From Enterobacter hormaechei subsp. hoffmannii (lineage in GTDB: Bacteria > Pseudomonadota > Gammaproteobacteria > Enterobacterales > Enterobacteriaceae), in the NCBI RefSeq assembly GCF_001729745.1, contig NZ_CP017186.1:2108001-2172000 (forward strand): a stretch of 64,000 nt of DNA, given 5' to 3'. A program made the position numbers and the translations under genes. Within the stretch, counting starts at the first letter, position 1. Each line of letters opens with the position of its first letter. Under the pieces are notes generated by a model. The model was given only the letters and a program-made list of their open reading frames with translations, was not told where the DNA came from and did not search any database. Positions 53,214 to 62,699 of the stretch are shown here, piece after piece.

Positions 53214-53600
53214 TTAACTGCAATGTTTTAGCGGATACAGATAACGGGATTCACCCGGCATACTGGTAATACGGTACTTATGAGGCGGCACGTCAAAGTA
53301 GTTCTTGAACGTACGCGTCAGGGTTTGTTGCGATTCAAATCCGTAACGTTCCGCCAGATAGAGGATCGGCTCATTGCTTTCTTTCAGTTTTTGGGCAATC
53401 TCCGTCAGCTTACGGCTGCGAATATATTGTCCTAATGAATGGCCGGTCTCTTTTTTAAACATCCGTTGCAGGTGCCATTTTGAGTAACCTGAACGCTCAG
53501 ACACTTTCTCAAGGGAAAGTGGAGATTCCAGGTTATCTTCGATCCAGTCCAAAATGCTATGAATGGTGATAGCGTCAGTATTGCGTCTGGACATCGTCAT
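53214..53600 (-). CDS. marA: MarA, multiple antibiotic resistance activator
   Basis: This AraC/XylS-family activator is nearly identical to E. coli Mar[21 protein letters not shown], the first recognition helix in [18 protein letters not shown], and the second in [20 protein letters not shown]. It has only the two helix-turn-helix units and no ligand domain. It activates efflux (acrAB, tolC) and stress genes by binding marboxes. The listed start gives 128 residues; the alternative ATG at 53594 gives the 126-residue form that aligns with the shorter E. coli product. It follows marR by 14 bases. Confidence 0.97.
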   Translation of the reverse strand: MTMSRRNTDAITIHSILDWIEDNLESPLSLEKVSERSGYSKWHLQRMFKKETGHSLGQYIRSRKLTEIAQKLKESNEPILYLAERYGFESQQTLTRTFKNYFDVPPHKYRITSMPGESRYLYPLKHCS

Positions 53601-53614
53601 ACCTCTTTTTCTGT

Positions 53615-54049
53615 TTACGGCAGGATTTTCTTGAGTAAAAGCTCAAGCGTTGCCACTTCATCTGCCGTTAAGTTTTTTGTCAGTTCCTGGTGCAGTGTTT
53701 GTCCTACTAATTGATGACATTGCTCACACATGGCCGCGCCATCGCTGGTCAGTTTCACCAGTACGCCACGTTTGTCATTCGGGTTAGGGCTTCGTTCTAT
53801 CCATCCTTTGCAGACGAGACGATCCAGCATGCGGGTCAACGCACCCAGATCGACAGAGAGCACCTTTTTCAGCTCAACCGGCGTGATACACACTTCGCAG
53901 CGAATGGAACACAGCACTTTGAACTGTGTTGCGGTGATATCCAGCGGTGACAGGTAGTCATTGAGCAGGCGATCTTTTTTCTGGTTAACCATATGAATAA
54001 GACGACCCAGTGGGATTATGTCGTTAAAGAGATCACTGGTGCTTTTCAC
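53615..54049 (-). CDS. marR: MarR, repressor of the mar operon
   Basis: The GTG at 54049 is the start, as in E. coli, and gives the same length of 144 residues; a longer in-frame start at 54079 would pass through operator site II. The winged-helix fold is nearly unchanged ([39 protein letters not shown]), including the redox-active cysteine in LVCKGW. MarR dimers repress marRAB and are released by phenolic compounds or copper-driven cysteine oxidation. It is the first gene of the operon. Confidence 0.97.
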   Translation of the reverse strand: MKSTSDLFNDIIPLGRLIHMVNQKKDRLLNDYLSPLDITATQFKVLCSIRCEVCITPVELKKVLSVDLGALTRMLDRLVCKGWIERSPNPNDKRGVLVKLTSDGAAMCEQCHQLVGQTLHQELTKNLTADEVATLELLLKKILP

Positions 54050-54052
54050 AAT

Positions 54053-54113
54053 GGTTGCCCTGGCAAGTAGTTTAGTCACGGCAGATATTATTGCTCAGGC
54101 AAGTATAAGTCAA
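54053..54113 (-). promoter_or_regulatory. mar promoter with two MarR operators
   Basis: On the minus strand TTGACT (54108-54113) and TAATAT (54085-54090) are spaced by 17 bases. Operator site I, TACTTGCCTGAGCAATA, lies between and over them (54088-54105), and site II, ACTTGCCAGGGCAACC, lies just before the GTG start (54053-54070). Both match the E. coli marO sites. Confidence 0.9.
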
Positions 54114-54128
54114 CTGAATGGATCAGCC

Positions 54129-54148
54129 GATGCCACGAATTGCTAAAA
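54129..54148 (-). promoter_or_regulatory. marbox upstream of the mar promoter
   Basis: GATGCCACGAATTGCTAAAA is close to the E. coli mar marbox GATGCCACGTTTTGCTAAAT and sits 16 bases upstream of the mar -35. MarA, SoxS and Rob would bind here to activate the operon. Confidence 0.85.
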
Positions 54149-54305
54149 CGCTTCAGGAACTTTTTCTGTACGCTTTTAAATCATATAGATAATCTGGGGT
54201 TATTAGTTACGCGGGACAATTATGGTTACGTTGCGCGGATAGCTCAGGACGAGACTTTCCCCCTATAATTGCGGTAATGAATAAGGATAAGGACTGCGGT
54301 GCATT

Positions 54306-54971
54306 ATGTTGGATTTGATTAAAGCAGTGGGGCTTGGGCTGGTGGTGTTGCTTCCGCTGGCGAACCCGTTAACGACCGTGGCGCTCTTTCTGGGGCTGGC
54401 GGGTAACATGAACAGCGCGGAGCGCAACCAGCAGTCGAGGATGGCCTCCGTCTACGTCTTCGCGATTATGATGGTGGCTTATTACGCCGGACAACTGGTG
54501 ATGAATACTTTTGGTATTTCGATTCCCGGTCTGCGTATCGCCGGTGGGCTGATTGTGGCGTTTATTGGTTTCCGGATGCTGTTCCCGGCGCATAAAGTGC
54601 ATGAATCGCCGGAAGCCAAAAGCAAATCGGAGGAGCTTGAAAGCGAACCGAGCGCCAATATCGCGTTTGTGCCGTTAGCCATGCCGAGCACGGCGGGGCC
54701 GGGAACGATTGCGATGATCATCAGTTCCGCCTCAACGGTGCGTGATGGTGTTACTTTTCCGCACTGGGTTATTACCGTTGCGCCGCCGATCATTTTTGCG
54801 CTTATCGCCATTATCGTCTGGGGGTCATTGCGCAGCTCCGGGGCGATTATGCGCTGGGTGGGCAAGGGGGGGATTGAAGCTATCTCCCGTCTGATGGGCT
54901 TCCTGCTGGTCTGTATGGGCGTGCAGTTTATTATTAACGGCGTGCTGGAGATCATTAAGACGTATCACTGA
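54306..54971 (+). CDS. marC: MarC, inner-membrane protein
   Basis: This 221-residue protein has six hydrophobic segments and the UPF0056/MarC pattern ([39 protein letters not shown]). Despite the name, MarC is not needed for multiple antibiotic resistance and its function is unknown. It is divergent from marRAB, so its promoter shares the control region with the MarR operators. It is followed by a REP pair. Length and position match E. coli. Confidence 0.94.
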   Translation: MLDLIKAVGLGLVVLLPLANPLTTVALFLGLAGNMNSAERNQQSRMASVYVFAIMMVAYYAGQLVMNTFGISIPGLRIAGGLIVAFIGFRMLFPAHKVHESPEAKSKSEELESEPSANIAFVPLAMPSTAGPGTIAMIISSASTVRDGVTFPHWVITVAPPIIFALIAIIVWGSLRSSGAIMRWVGKGGIEAISRLMGFLLVCMGVQFIINGVLEIIKTYH

Positions 54972-54978
54972 GGACATT

Positions 54979-55054
54979 GCCGGGTGGCGCTGCGCTTACC
55001 CGGCCTACAAGTCCGTAATAACCTAGGCCGGGTAGGCCGAAGCCGCCACCCGGC
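54979..55054. repeat. REP pair between marC and sotB
   Basis: Two inverted units, 54979-55004 and 55027-55054, share gccgggt...acccggc. They fill the gap between the converging marC and sotB and may protect both 3' ends. Confidence 0.9.
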
Positions 55055-55064
55055 ACAACTAACG

Positions 55065-56261
55065 TCAACCGTGGCTGGTCTGTTCTTCCATCGCGACCGG
55101 CCATTTACGGAAGATAAGCACCGACCAGATCAGCGCAATCAGCGCGGGAATCGCCCCGAGATAGCCAATGGCCGACATCGATACATGCAGGCTGATCTGA
55201 TTTCCCACCAGCGCACCGGCCCCAATTCCCAGATTGAAAATTCCCGAGAACAGCGACATTGCCACGTCCGTGGCGTCCGGGGCCAGGGCCAGCACTTTGA
55301 CCTGCATTCCCAGACCAATAATCATGATCGCCACGCCCCAGAACAGACTGAGGATCGCCAGATGACTCTCGCTGCCTGCCGCAGGCATCAGTAACAGCAG
55401 GCACGCCAGCAGCAGGCTAATCGCACTGCTTACAAGCGCAGACGCGTGCTTATTGCCCAGCTTCCCGAACAGGATACTGCCGATAATACCCGCGCCGCCC
55501 AGGATCAGCAGCAGAACGGTGGCGAAGTTAGCGCTAAAGCCCGCCACAACCTGAACAAACGGCTCAATATAGCTGTAGGCCGTGTAATGGGCGGTCACCA
55601 CAATCACGGTCAGCAGATAGATGCTCATCAGCGCTGGTCGACGCATCAGCAGCGGCAGACTTTTCAGCGAGCCGGAGTGTTCGCTGGGCAGTTTTGGCAG
55701 CAGTTTGATCAGACACACCAGGGTGATCAGCGCCCCCATGCCGATGGCAAAGAAGGTGGTGCGCCAGCCGAAGTATTGACCCACAATGCGCCCGATCGGC
55801 AGGCCTAACACCATCGCCAGCGCCGTTCCGGTGGCAATCAGGCTCAACGCCTGGGCGCGTTTCCCCGCCGGGGCGAGACGAATGGCGAGCGATGCGGTGA
55901 TCGACCAGAAAACGGCATGGGCAAACGCGATGCCGACGCGGCTGATCACCAGCACCGTAAAGTTCCATGCCATAAATGACAGCACATGGCTGGCTATGAA
56001 CACCACAAACAGCCCAATCAGCAGCTTACGACGTTCCATCTGGCTGGTCAGCAGCATAAACGGCAGCGACATCAGCGCTACCACCCATGCATAGATGGTC
56101 AGCATAATGCCAACCTGTGCCGTTTCCATATGGAAGCTGGCTGCAATGTCGGACAGCAGCCCAACCGGAACAAATTCCGTGGTGTTGAAAATAAACGCTG
56201 CGATGGCGAGCGTGACCACGCGTAGCCACGCGACCCTGCGGGAAACCGTGTGTGTTGTCAT
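55065..56261 (-). CDS. sotB: SotB (YdeA), sugar efflux transporter
   Basis: This 398-residue MFS protein has twelve membrane helices and matches E. coli SotB, including the start region [19 protein letters not shown] and the loop MERRKLLIG. SotB exports arabinose and related sugars or analogues such as IPTG. It follows the E. coli order marC-sotB, convergent with marC. The region upstream of its start (56262-56437) is shared with the PhzF-like genes and holds a CRP core site. Confidence 0.93.
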   Translation of the reverse strand: MTTHTVSRRVAWLRVVTLAIAAFIFNTTEFVPVGLLSDIAASFHMETAQVGIMLTIYAWVVALMSLPFMLLTSQMERRKLLIGLFVVFIASHVLSFMAWNFTVLVISRVGIAFAHAVFWSITASLAIRLAPAGKRAQALSLIATGTALAMVLGLPIGRIVGQYFGWRTTFFAIGMGALITLVCLIKLLPKLPSEHSGSLKSLPLLMRRPALMSIYLLTVIVVTAHYTAYSYIEPFVQVVAGFSANFATVLLLILGGAGIIGSILFGKLGNKHASALVSSAISLLLACLLLLMPAAGSESHLAILSLFWGVAIMIIGLGMQVKVLALAPDATDVAMSLFSGIFNLGIGAGALVGNQISLHVSMSAIGYLGAIPALIALIWSVLIFRKWPVAMEEQTSHG

Positions 56262-56337
56262 AGGGATATCTGGGATTCGTTGCCTGAAAGATGAGGAGAC
56301 GATCTTAAAGCCTTAAACGGCGAAAACTCAACCGTTA

Positions 56338-56353
56338 TGTGATGTGAATCACA
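56338..56353. promoter_or_regulatory. CRP site between sotB and the PhzF-like genes
   Basis: TGTGA-N6-TCACA is a perfect core of the CRP-cAMP consensus. It lies 85 bases before the first PhzF-like start and 77 bases before the sotB start. It could control either gene; catabolite control of the sugar exporter is a simple reading. Confidence 0.65.
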
Positions 56354-56437
56354 AAATTTACCTTCATGCAGCGGTAGCGAACGCGGTTGTTTTCATTGAA
56401 GATAAAGAACAACACAACAAAAACAGGCGGTAACACA

Positions 56438-57226
56438 ATGCAGGAGATTGATTTTTATCTGGTAGATGCGTTCAGCGAGTCCTCCTTTGGCGGCAACCCG
56501 GCGGCGGTGTGCCCGCTCGACGCGTGGCTACCGGATGAGACGTTACTGCGGATGGCACAACAGCATAACCAGTCGGAAACCGCGTTTTTTGTGTGCACCA
56601 AAGGGGGGATTGAGCTGCGCTGGTTCACCACGCTCACCGAGGTTAATCTGTGTGGTCACGCGACGCTTGCCGCGGCGTATGTTCTGTTTAACGAACTGGA
56701 TTATCCGGACTCACGCCTTCATTTTGACACCGCTTCTGGTCGCCTGAACGTCAGCCGTGAAGGTGACTGGATGACGCTGGACTTCCCGGCCTGCCCGACG
56801 CAGGCACAGACGCCGCCACCGGAGATGCTCACCGCACTCGGTATCAGCCACTACGTCGAGGCGCGAAAAGGCCGCGCCTGGGTGCTGGTACTGGAGAGCC
56901 GCGAGCAGGTGGAAGCCATTAATCCGGATTTCTCCGCCATGACGCCGGGGGAGCATAAAGTGGCCGTCACCGCCCAGGACGAGGGGGAATACGACTTTGT
57001 CAGTCGTTTCTTCTCGCCGGGCGTGGCCGTGCCGGAAGATCCTGTCACCGGCTCCGCGCACACCATGCTGATCCCTTACTGGAGTGAACAGCTTGGCAAA
57101 ACACAGATGTTTGCCCGTCAGGTTTCTGCCCGTGGTGGCGACGTACGCTGCGAACTGAAAGGCGACCGCGTGCGGATGGGCGGGCAGGCGGCGCTGTATC
57201 TGAAGGGCACAGTATTTCTGCGCTGA
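56438..57226 (+). CDS. PhzF-family isomerase-like protein, copy 1
   Basis: The ATG at 56438 matches the start of copy 2 (MQEIDFYLVDAFS) and gives 262 residues; an in-frame start at 56387 is unsupported. The two-lobed PhzF/diaminopimelate-epimerase fold shows VDAFSESSFGGNPAAVCPL, the catalytic glutamate in NQSETAFF, NLCGHATLAAA, and EDPVTGSAHTMLIPYW. Relatives include E. coli YddE, of unknown substrate, and PhzF, an isomerase in phenazine synthesis. No phenazine genes are nearby. It is followed after 22 bases by a closely similar second copy. Confidence 0.88.
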   Translation: MQEIDFYLVDAFSESSFGGNPAAVCPLDAWLPDETLLRMAQQHNQSETAFFVCTKGGIELRWFTTLTEVNLCGHATLAAAYVLFNELDYPDSRLHFDTASGRLNVSREGDWMTLDFPACPTQAQTPPPEMLTALGISHYVEARKGRAWVLVLESREQVEAINPDFSAMTPGEHKVAVTAQDEGEYDFVSRFFSPGVAVPEDPVTGSAHTMLIPYWSEQLGKTQMFARQVSARGGDVRCELKGDRVRMGGQAALYLKGTVFLR

Positions 57227-57248
57227 ATAAATCTAAGAGGAACCAACG

Positions 57249-58061
57249 ATGCAGGAAATTGATTTTTATCTGGTGGATGCCTTCAGCGACAGGGTGTTCG
57301 GCGGCAATGCGGCGGCGGTGTGTCCGCTGGAAGCGTGGCTGCCGGATGAGACGCTGCTGAAGATGGCGAAGCAGCATAATCAGTCAGAGACGGCGTTCTT
57401 TGTCCGAACGGATAACGGGTTTGAACTGCGCTGGTTTACCACGCAGGATGAAATTAACCTCTGCGGCCACGCAACCCTCGCGGCTTCTCACGTTATTTTC
57501 GAATACCTGGATTATCCACATACGGAAATCACCTTCACCACGCGCTTTGTCGGCGAACTGACGGTACAACGCAGCGGCGACTGGCTGACGCTGAATTTCC
57601 CGGCGTGGTCAACCGAGGTTGTCGATACTCCACCCGCAGTGCTATTCAGCGCGCTGGGCATTAACGCGGCAAAAGAGGTGCGTGTGGGGCGCGATTACAT
57701 CGTGGTGCTCGACAGCCAGCGGCAGGTGGAGGCGCTGACGCCGGATATCACAGCCATGCTCCCGCTGGGGAAAATGGTCTGCGTTACGGCGCCGGGAGAT
57801 GAGTATGATTTCGTCAGCCGCTTCTTCTGCCCGGGGGAAGGGGTCCCGGAGGATCCGGTGACGGGATCAGCGCACAGCATGCTGATCCCGTACTGGAGCG
57901 AAAAGCTTGGCAAAACGCAGATGTTGGCCCGCCAGGTCTCCTCCCGTGGCGGGGATCTGCGCTGTGAGCTGAAAGGCGACCGTGTGCTGATTGGCGGCCA
58001 GGCCACGCTGTATATGAAGGGGAAAATTTTCCTTCGTCTCCAGGATTACGGTCATCATTAA
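57249..58061 (+). CDS. PhzF-family isomerase-like protein, copy 2
   Basis: This 270-residue protein starts with the same MQEIDFYLVDAFS as copy 1 and shares most motifs: GGNAAAVCPL, HNQSETAFFV, INLCGHATLAAS, EDPVTGSAHSMLIPYW and QVSSRGGDLRCELKGDR. The C-terminus is eight residues longer. AGAGG lies before the ATG. The middle lobe (~95-190) differs most from copy 1, so the substrates may differ. It probably forms one transcript with copy 1 and perhaps with the GNAT gene 62 bases downstream. Confidence 0.88.
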   Translation: MQEIDFYLVDAFSDRVFGGNAAAVCPLEAWLPDETLLKMAKQHNQSETAFFVRTDNGFELRWFTTQDEINLCGHATLAASHVIFEYLDYPHTEITFTTRFVGELTVQRSGDWLTLNFPAWSTEVVDTPPAVLFSALGINAAKEVRVGRDYIVVLDSQRQVEALTPDITAMLPLGKMVCVTAPGDEYDFVSRFFCPGEGVPEDPVTGSAHSMLIPYWSEKLGKTQMLARQVSSRGGDLRCELKGDRVLIGGQATLYMKGKIFLRLQDYGHH

Positions 58062-58123
58062 AAACTATGACGCCGGTATACAGGGCGGGCGGTATGTTGA
58101 ACGAAAACGACAAGGAGCCTGCC

Positions 58124-58606
58124 ATGTATTCTATTACCGCTGAATCCGCCCATCATCCAGATATTCTCGCCCTGATTACGGCGCTGGACCGTTATCAAAG
58201 CGTTCTCTATCCCGCGGAAAGTAATCATCTGCTGGATTTAACCGAACTGCCGGACGACTCGCTGATCCTGATGATTATTCGTGACACTCAGCTTAACGCT
58301 GTCGGGTGTGGCGCTGTTGTTTTGAACGGGGACGGGACCGGGGAAATGAAACGGGTCTATATTGATCCAACCCATCGCGGGCAACGGCTGGGTGATAAAT
58401 TACTGGCGGCGCTGGAAGATGAAGCCCTCAGCCGCTGCTGCCACACCGTCCGGCTGGAGACGGGGATCAAACAACATGCCGCCATTCGTCTGTATCAACA
58501 GTGTGGATACGAACGGCGCCCCGCGTTTGCCCCCTACAACGAGGATCCGCTGAGCCTGTTTATGGAGAAGACACTGGTGGCTGACGTTCGTTTAGCAGCC
58601 CTATAA
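58124..58606 (+). CDS. GNAT-family N-acetyltransferase
   Basis: The ATG at 58124 follows AAGGAG and gives 160 residues; an in-frame start at 58067 would add 19 residues over the intergenic region. The acetyl-CoA fold shows [20 protein letters not shown] (motif A) and [20 protein letters not shown] (motif B). The substrate is unknown; small-molecule amines or protein lysines are both possible. It lies 62 bases after the PhzF pair. Its last 47 bases overlap the converging ptrR gene, an unusually long overlap. Confidence 0.85.
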   Translation: MYSITAESAHHPDILALITALDRYQSVLYPAESNHLLDLTELPDDSLILMIIRDTQLNAVGCGAVVLNGDGTGEMKRVYIDPTHRGQRLGDKLLAALEDEALSRCCHTVRLETGIKQHAAIRLYQQCGYERRPAFAPYNEDPLSLFMEKTLVADVRLAAL

Positions 58607-59438
58607 ACGCCTCAAGCTGGCGGGTCATCGCCCCGCGTCGCCACACCAGCCAGGTGGTGAGCCAGCGCCAGTTTTCCGCCAGCGGCCACGCCGCCACCTG
58701 ATGATGCCCCGGCATGCTCTCCAGCATGGAGCGGGGCATCAGCGCAATGCCTGCCCCGGCAATCACGCAGGCGAGCATCCCGTGGTAGGACTCCATCTCG
58801 TGGATCCTTCCCGGCGTTACGCGGTCAGCATGAAACCAGCTCTCCAGATGACGCCGGTAGGAACAGTTGGCGCGAAAGGCATAAACCTCGCTACCGCTCA
58901 CCTGCGTGGCTTTTGACACTTCCGCATGGCCCGCAGGGGTGACCAGCATCATCTCTTCCCGGTAAACCGGCATTCCTTCCAGTTCGGGGTGTGAGAGCGG
59001 CCCGTCGACAAAGGCGGCGCTGAGCGTCCCCTCAAGCACACCGTCAATCATCGTACCGGAAGGCCCGGTGGATAACGCAAACTGAATGCGCGGATAGCGC
59101 TGATTAAACCGCGCCAGACTTTCCGGAATGCGTACGGCGGCGGTACTTTCCAGCGCGCCGAGCGAGAATAATCCCTGCGGTTCATCCCCGGCGACGACCA
59201 TTCGCGCTTCGTCGACCAGCGCCAGGATCTGCTTGCTGTAGCGCAAAAAATTGTGCCCGGCGGGGGAAAGCCGCAGGCGCTGATTCTCGCGAATAAACAG
59301 CTCCACACCGAGATCCGCTTCAAGCTGTCGGATGCGGGTGGTGAGGTTTGACGGCACCCGGTGTACCTTCTGCGCCGCCTGGGTAATGCTGCCGGTCAGT
59401 GCGACGGCGTTAAACATCTCAAGCTGTGTTAAGTCCAT
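58560..59438 (-). CDS. ptrR: PtrR (YneJ), LysR-type regulator of sad
   Basis: This 292-residue LysR regulator is close to E. coli YneJ/PtrR in length and sequence ([61 protein letters not shown]). PtrR controls the divergent sad (yneI) gene and putrescine-linked nitrogen use in E. coli. It is again divergent from sad here, across 99 bases. Its 3' end overlaps the GNAT gene by 47 bases, which may be a recent junction. Confidence 0.94.
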   Translation of the reverse strand: MDLTQLEMFNAVALTGSITQAAQKVHRVPSNLTTRIRQLEADLGVELFIRENQRLRLSPAGHNFLRYSKQILALVDEARMVVAGDEPQGLFSLGALESTAAVRIPESLARFNQRYPRIQFALSTGPSGTMIDGVLEGTLSAAFVDGPLSHPELEGMPVYREEMMLVTPAGHAEVSKATQVSGSEVYAFRANCSYRRHLESWFHADRVTPGRIHEMESYHGMLACVIAGAGIALMPRSMLESMPGHHQVAAWPLAENWRWLTTWLVWRRGAMTRQLEAFIGLLNERQPPVSSP

Positions 59439-59537
59439 GCCGTTCTCGATTCGTGAACAAGGTGGTGAGTATTATTCATTTTTAAGAAATAGCAGAGTGG
59501 GCCACAATCAATCAACTGTTATTACATGGAGAACTTC

Positions 59538-60920
59538 ATGACGTATTCATCTGCTACCCATGCCTACTCTGTCAACCCGGCTACCGGCGAAACGCTGGCT
59601 GCTTACCCGTGGGCAACGTCCGGTGACGTTGAGCGTGCCATTGCGCAGGCGGATACCGGTTTTCGTCAGTGGCGACGCGAAAGCGTGGCGCACCGGGCGC
59701 AAAAACTTCGCGATCTGGGTGCGGCGCTGCGTAGCCGTGCGGAAGAGATGGCGCAGACTATCTCCCGGGAGATGGGCAAGCCCATTGGGCAGGCGCGTGC
59801 GGAGGTGGCTAAGTCCGCCAGCCTTTGCGACTGGTACGCTGAATACGGCCCGGCAATGCTGCGCCCGGAATCTACCCAGGTCGACAATGCGGTGATTGAG
59901 TACCGTCCGCTGGGGCCTATTCTGGCGGTGATGCCGTGGAACTTCCCGCTCTGGCAGGTGCTGCGCGGTGCGGTGCCGATCCTGCTGGCAGGGAACAGCT
60001 ATCTTCTTAAACATGCACCAAATGTGCTCGGCTCGGCGGAGCTTATCGGGAAGGTGTTCGCGGATGCCGGTTTCCCGGAGGGGATCTTTGGCTGGGTGAA
60101 CGCGACAAATGACGGCGTCAGCCAGGCGATTAACGATCGGCGTATCGCGGCGGTGACCGTAACCGGCAGCGTTCGGGCTGGTGCGGCAATTGGCGCGCAG
60201 GCGGGCGCGGCGCTGAAGAAATGCGTGCTGGAGCTGGGCGGCTCCGATCCGTTTATCGTTCTGAATGATGCCGATCTGGATCTGGCTGTCAACGCGGCCG
60301 TGGCCGGACGTTATCAGAATACCGGACAAGTTTGCGCGGCGGCGAAACGCTTTATTGTGGAAGCGGGCGTGGCGGACACCTTTACCCAACGCTTTGTTGA
60401 CGCGGTCAAGGCGCTGAAAATGGGCGCACCGGATGAGGAAGATAACTATATTGGCCCGATGGCGCGATTTGATCTTCGCGATGAACTGCATCAGCAGGTA
60501 CAGGCTACGCTGGCGGAAGGGGCGACCCTGCTGCTCGGCGGCGAGAAGCTTGCCGGGACCGGTAACTTTTATGCGCCAACCGTACTCGGCGACGTCACCC
60601 CACAGATGACGGCCTTCCGTCAGGAGCTGTTTGGCCCGGTGGCTGCGATTACCGTCGCCAATGATGCGTCGCACGCGTTGCAGCTGGCTAACGACAGCGA
60701 CTTTGGCTTATCAGCGACGGTCTTTACCGCGAACGATGCGCTGGCTGAAACCTTCTCTCGCGAGCTGGAGTGCGGCGGAGTCTTTATCAATGGCTACAGC
60801 GCAAGCGATGCGCGCGTTGCGTTTGGCGGAGTGAAGAAGAGCGGCTTCGGGCGAGAGCTTTCACATTTCGGTCTGCATGAGTTCTGTAACGTTCAGACGG
60901 TCTGGAAGGATCGCGTGTAA
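59538..60920 (+). CDS. sad: Sad (YneI), succinate semialdehyde dehydrogenase
   Basis: The ATG at 59538 matches the E. coli Sad start and gives 460 residues; an upstream in-frame ATG at 59526 is possible. The enzyme oxidises succinate semialdehyde to succinate with NAD(P), the last step of GABA and putrescine breakdown. The aldehyde dehydrogenase motifs are complete: MPWNFPLWQ, VTGSVRAGAAIG, the general base glutamate near 232 (LELGGSDP) and the nucleophile Cys266 (NTGQVCAAAKR). It is divergent from its regulator ptrR. A REP unit follows. Confidence 0.95.
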   Translation: MTYSSATHAYSVNPATGETLAAYPWATSGDVERAIAQADTGFRQWRRESVAHRAQKLRDLGAALRSRAEEMAQTISREMGKPIGQARAEVAKSASLCDWYAEYGPAMLRPESTQVDNAVIEYRPLGPILAVMPWNFPLWQVLRGAVPILLAGNSYLLKHAPNVLGSAELIGKVFADAGFPEGIFGWVNATNDGVSQAINDRRIAAVTVTGSVRAGAAIGAQAGAALKKCVLELGGSDPFIVLNDADLDLAVNAAVAGRYQNTGQVCAAAKRFIVEAGVADTFTQRFVDAVKALKMGAPDEEDNYIGPMARFDLRDELHQQVQATLAEGATLLLGGEKLAGTGNFYAPTVLGDVTPQMTAFRQELFGPVAAITVANDASHALQLANDSDFGLSATVFTANDALAETFSRELECGGVFINGYSASDARVAFGGVKKSGFGRELSHFGLHEFCNVQTVWKDRV

Positions 60921-60927
60921 TGTTGAT

Positions 60928-60955
60928 GCCGGGTAGGGCAAGGCCGCTACCCGGC
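60928..60955. repeat. Single REP unit after sad
   Basis: The palindrome gccgggtagg...cctacccggc-type unit has the same ends as the other REP elements in the window. It separates sad from the chemoreceptor gene. Confidence 0.85.
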
Positions 60956-61047
60956 AATTCACGTTTCCTGTCATTATTTTGCAATGGTTCTGTCATTTTC
61001 GTTTCGTAGACTCGCTCGCGTCTAACGTATTGTTACAGAAGAAAATT

Positions 61048-62637
61048 ATGAACCTAACGCAAATTTTTCGTCGTCTTGCGCAGCGCTTTTTTCCTCGTCA
61101 GTTTGGCCTGCTGACCGGCATCTTTTGTATTATCGGCCTTTTCTCCGCCCTGCAACTTTCATCCTCCTTCCTGCTTACCGCTTCCCTGAATCAAGCCCAG
61201 CGTAACGAACAGCGCAATCAGCTGGCCTGGCAGCAACAGAGCAGACTGGATCAGGCGCGTATTTCGCTGCTTGCGGCGAGCGATCTGCTCAACCGCTCCG
61301 GGGTGTACTTTATGCAGGATAAAGAGACCGGTTCGGAAGGGAGCTGGCATAGCCTGATGGACGAGGCGCAAAAATCCCTGGCGGCGTCTCAGCAGGCATG
61401 GCAAGCCTGGCTCGCGCTTAATCCTCCGCAGGACGAGGGGCTTGTTAATAGCTATCAGCTGTTCTTCGGTGCCATTAGCGAGCAGGCGGAAGGGCTGGTG
61501 AAAACCAACAGCATCGACCTCTTTTTCGCCGTACCCGCCCAGGCGTTTCAGACCGATTTTAATGACAACTTTGCACGTTATCAGCAACGGAGTGAGAAGC
61601 AGGCGATACAGGGGCGTCAGTCGCTCATGGAACAACTCTCAGGCCTGCAACGGCTGTTCCTGTTTGCGCCGCTGGTGCTGCTGGCTATTGCCATTGCCGT
61701 CTGGTTTGCAATGGCGAAATGGGTGATATCCCCGCTACGCCGTCTGATTGTCCATATTAACCAGCTTGCGGCAGGGGATTTGTCGGGAATACCCCCTGAC
61801 GTTGTGCGTTTTAACAGTGAAATCAGCCAGCTCAGCGGCAGTATTACCGCCATGCAGCGCGGGCTCCAGCAACTGGTGACTCAGGTCAGCGAGGCCACTA
61901 CCTCTATGGTCGAAAATATCGGGTCACTTGCGCAGGGGAACCAGAAGCTTTATCAGCAGTCCACGCGACAGGCCAAAGAGCTGGAGGAGGTGACCGCGCA
62001 TATCGCCGATCTCGAAAACCACGTTGAGGGGAACACGGGTTATGCAAAACTCGCCCGCTCGCGCGCGGATGAAGCCCGACAGGCTGCCGTCGGCGGGGAG
62101 CAAATGATGACAGCGGTGAATGGCTCAATGCAGACGATCGTCGACCGATCCTCAGAGATGCGTGGGATCGTCGCCATGATCGACAGCGTGGCGTTTCAGA
62201 CCAATATTCTGGCCCTCAACGCTGCCATTGAAGCCGCCCATGCGGGAGAACAGGGGCGCGGGTTCGCGGTGGTCGCCCGTGAAGTGGGGCTGCTGGCCAG
62301 AAAAAGCAGTCACTCTACGCAAACCATCCAGTCGCTAATTAACCACTCGCTACAGGGCATTGAAGAAGGTTCTCAGGTGGTAAACCGTCTGGAAGAAAAT
62401 CTCCAGCAGGTCACCGGGCTGGTGGCCAATCTGAGTAGCCTGCTGAATGATATTTCGCTGGCCACTCTAAATCAGGGGGAAAGCATTCATCAGATGACGC
62501 GCCAACTTCAGGCGCTGAATCAGGTATCGCGTCAGACAGATGTGCTGGTTAGCGAAGCGTCGAATGCCTCTGAGCGCCTGCATCGGGAGTCAGATCTTTT
62601 GTTGCAGGCCGTCTCGCGTTTTCGTCTCCCTGCCTGA
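61048..62637 (+). CDS. Methyl-accepting chemotaxis protein inserted between sad and glutaminase
   Basis: The ATG at 61048 gives 529 residues; a start at 60979 adds an unsupported 23. Membrane segments lie near 19-45 and 200-226, with a ~150-residue periplasmic helical sensor rich in Gln and Trp. A HAMP domain (SPLRRLIVHINQLAAGDLSG) and a signalling domain with [20 protein letters not shown] follow. The protein ends in FRLPA without the NWETF pentapeptide, so methylation would need other receptors. E. coli has no receptor here. Its ligand is unknown. No sigma-28 promoter was recognised. Confidence 0.88.
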   Translation: MNLTQIFRRLAQRFFPRQFGLLTGIFCIIGLFSALQLSSSFLLTASLNQAQRNEQRNQLAWQQQSRLDQARISLLAASDLLNRSGVYFMQDKETGSEGSWHSLMDEAQKSLAASQQAWQAWLALNPPQDEGLVNSYQLFFGAISEQAEGLVKTNSIDLFFAVPAQAFQTDFNDNFARYQQRSEKQAIQGRQSLMEQLSGLQRLFLFAPLVLLAIAIAVWFAMAKWVISPLRRLIVHINQLAAGDLSGIPPDVVRFNSEISQLSGSITAMQRGLQQLVTQVSEATTSMVENIGSLAQGNQKLYQQSTRQAKELEEVTAHIADLENHVEGNTGYAKLARSRADEARQAAVGGEQMMTAVNGSMQTIVDRSSEMRGIVAMIDSVAFQTNILALNAAIEAAHAGEQGRGFAVVAREVGLLARKSSHSTQTIQSLINHSLQGIEEGSQVVNRLEENLQQVTGLVANLSSLLNDISLATLNQGESIHQMTRQLQALNQVSRQTDVLVSEASNASERLHRESDLLLQAVSRFRLPA

Positions 62638-62663
62638 CGTGACGTATAAGCCTCTGTTATACT
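62634..62663 (+). promoter_or_regulatory. Candidate sigma-70 promoter for glsA-yneG
   Basis: CTGACG (62634-62639) and TATACT (62658-62663) are spaced by 18 bases, 37 bases before the start codon. The -35 overlaps the stop codon of the chemoreceptor gene. Confidence 0.45.
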
Positions 62664-62699
62664 CGCAGCCCGTTTTAGCCTGAGGGCAAGGAGCAAAGT

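Noticed and set aside
60958-61047. Sigma-28 promoter for the second chemoreceptor
   Set aside because: No GCCGATAA-like -10 with a TAAA element 15 bases upstream could be found.
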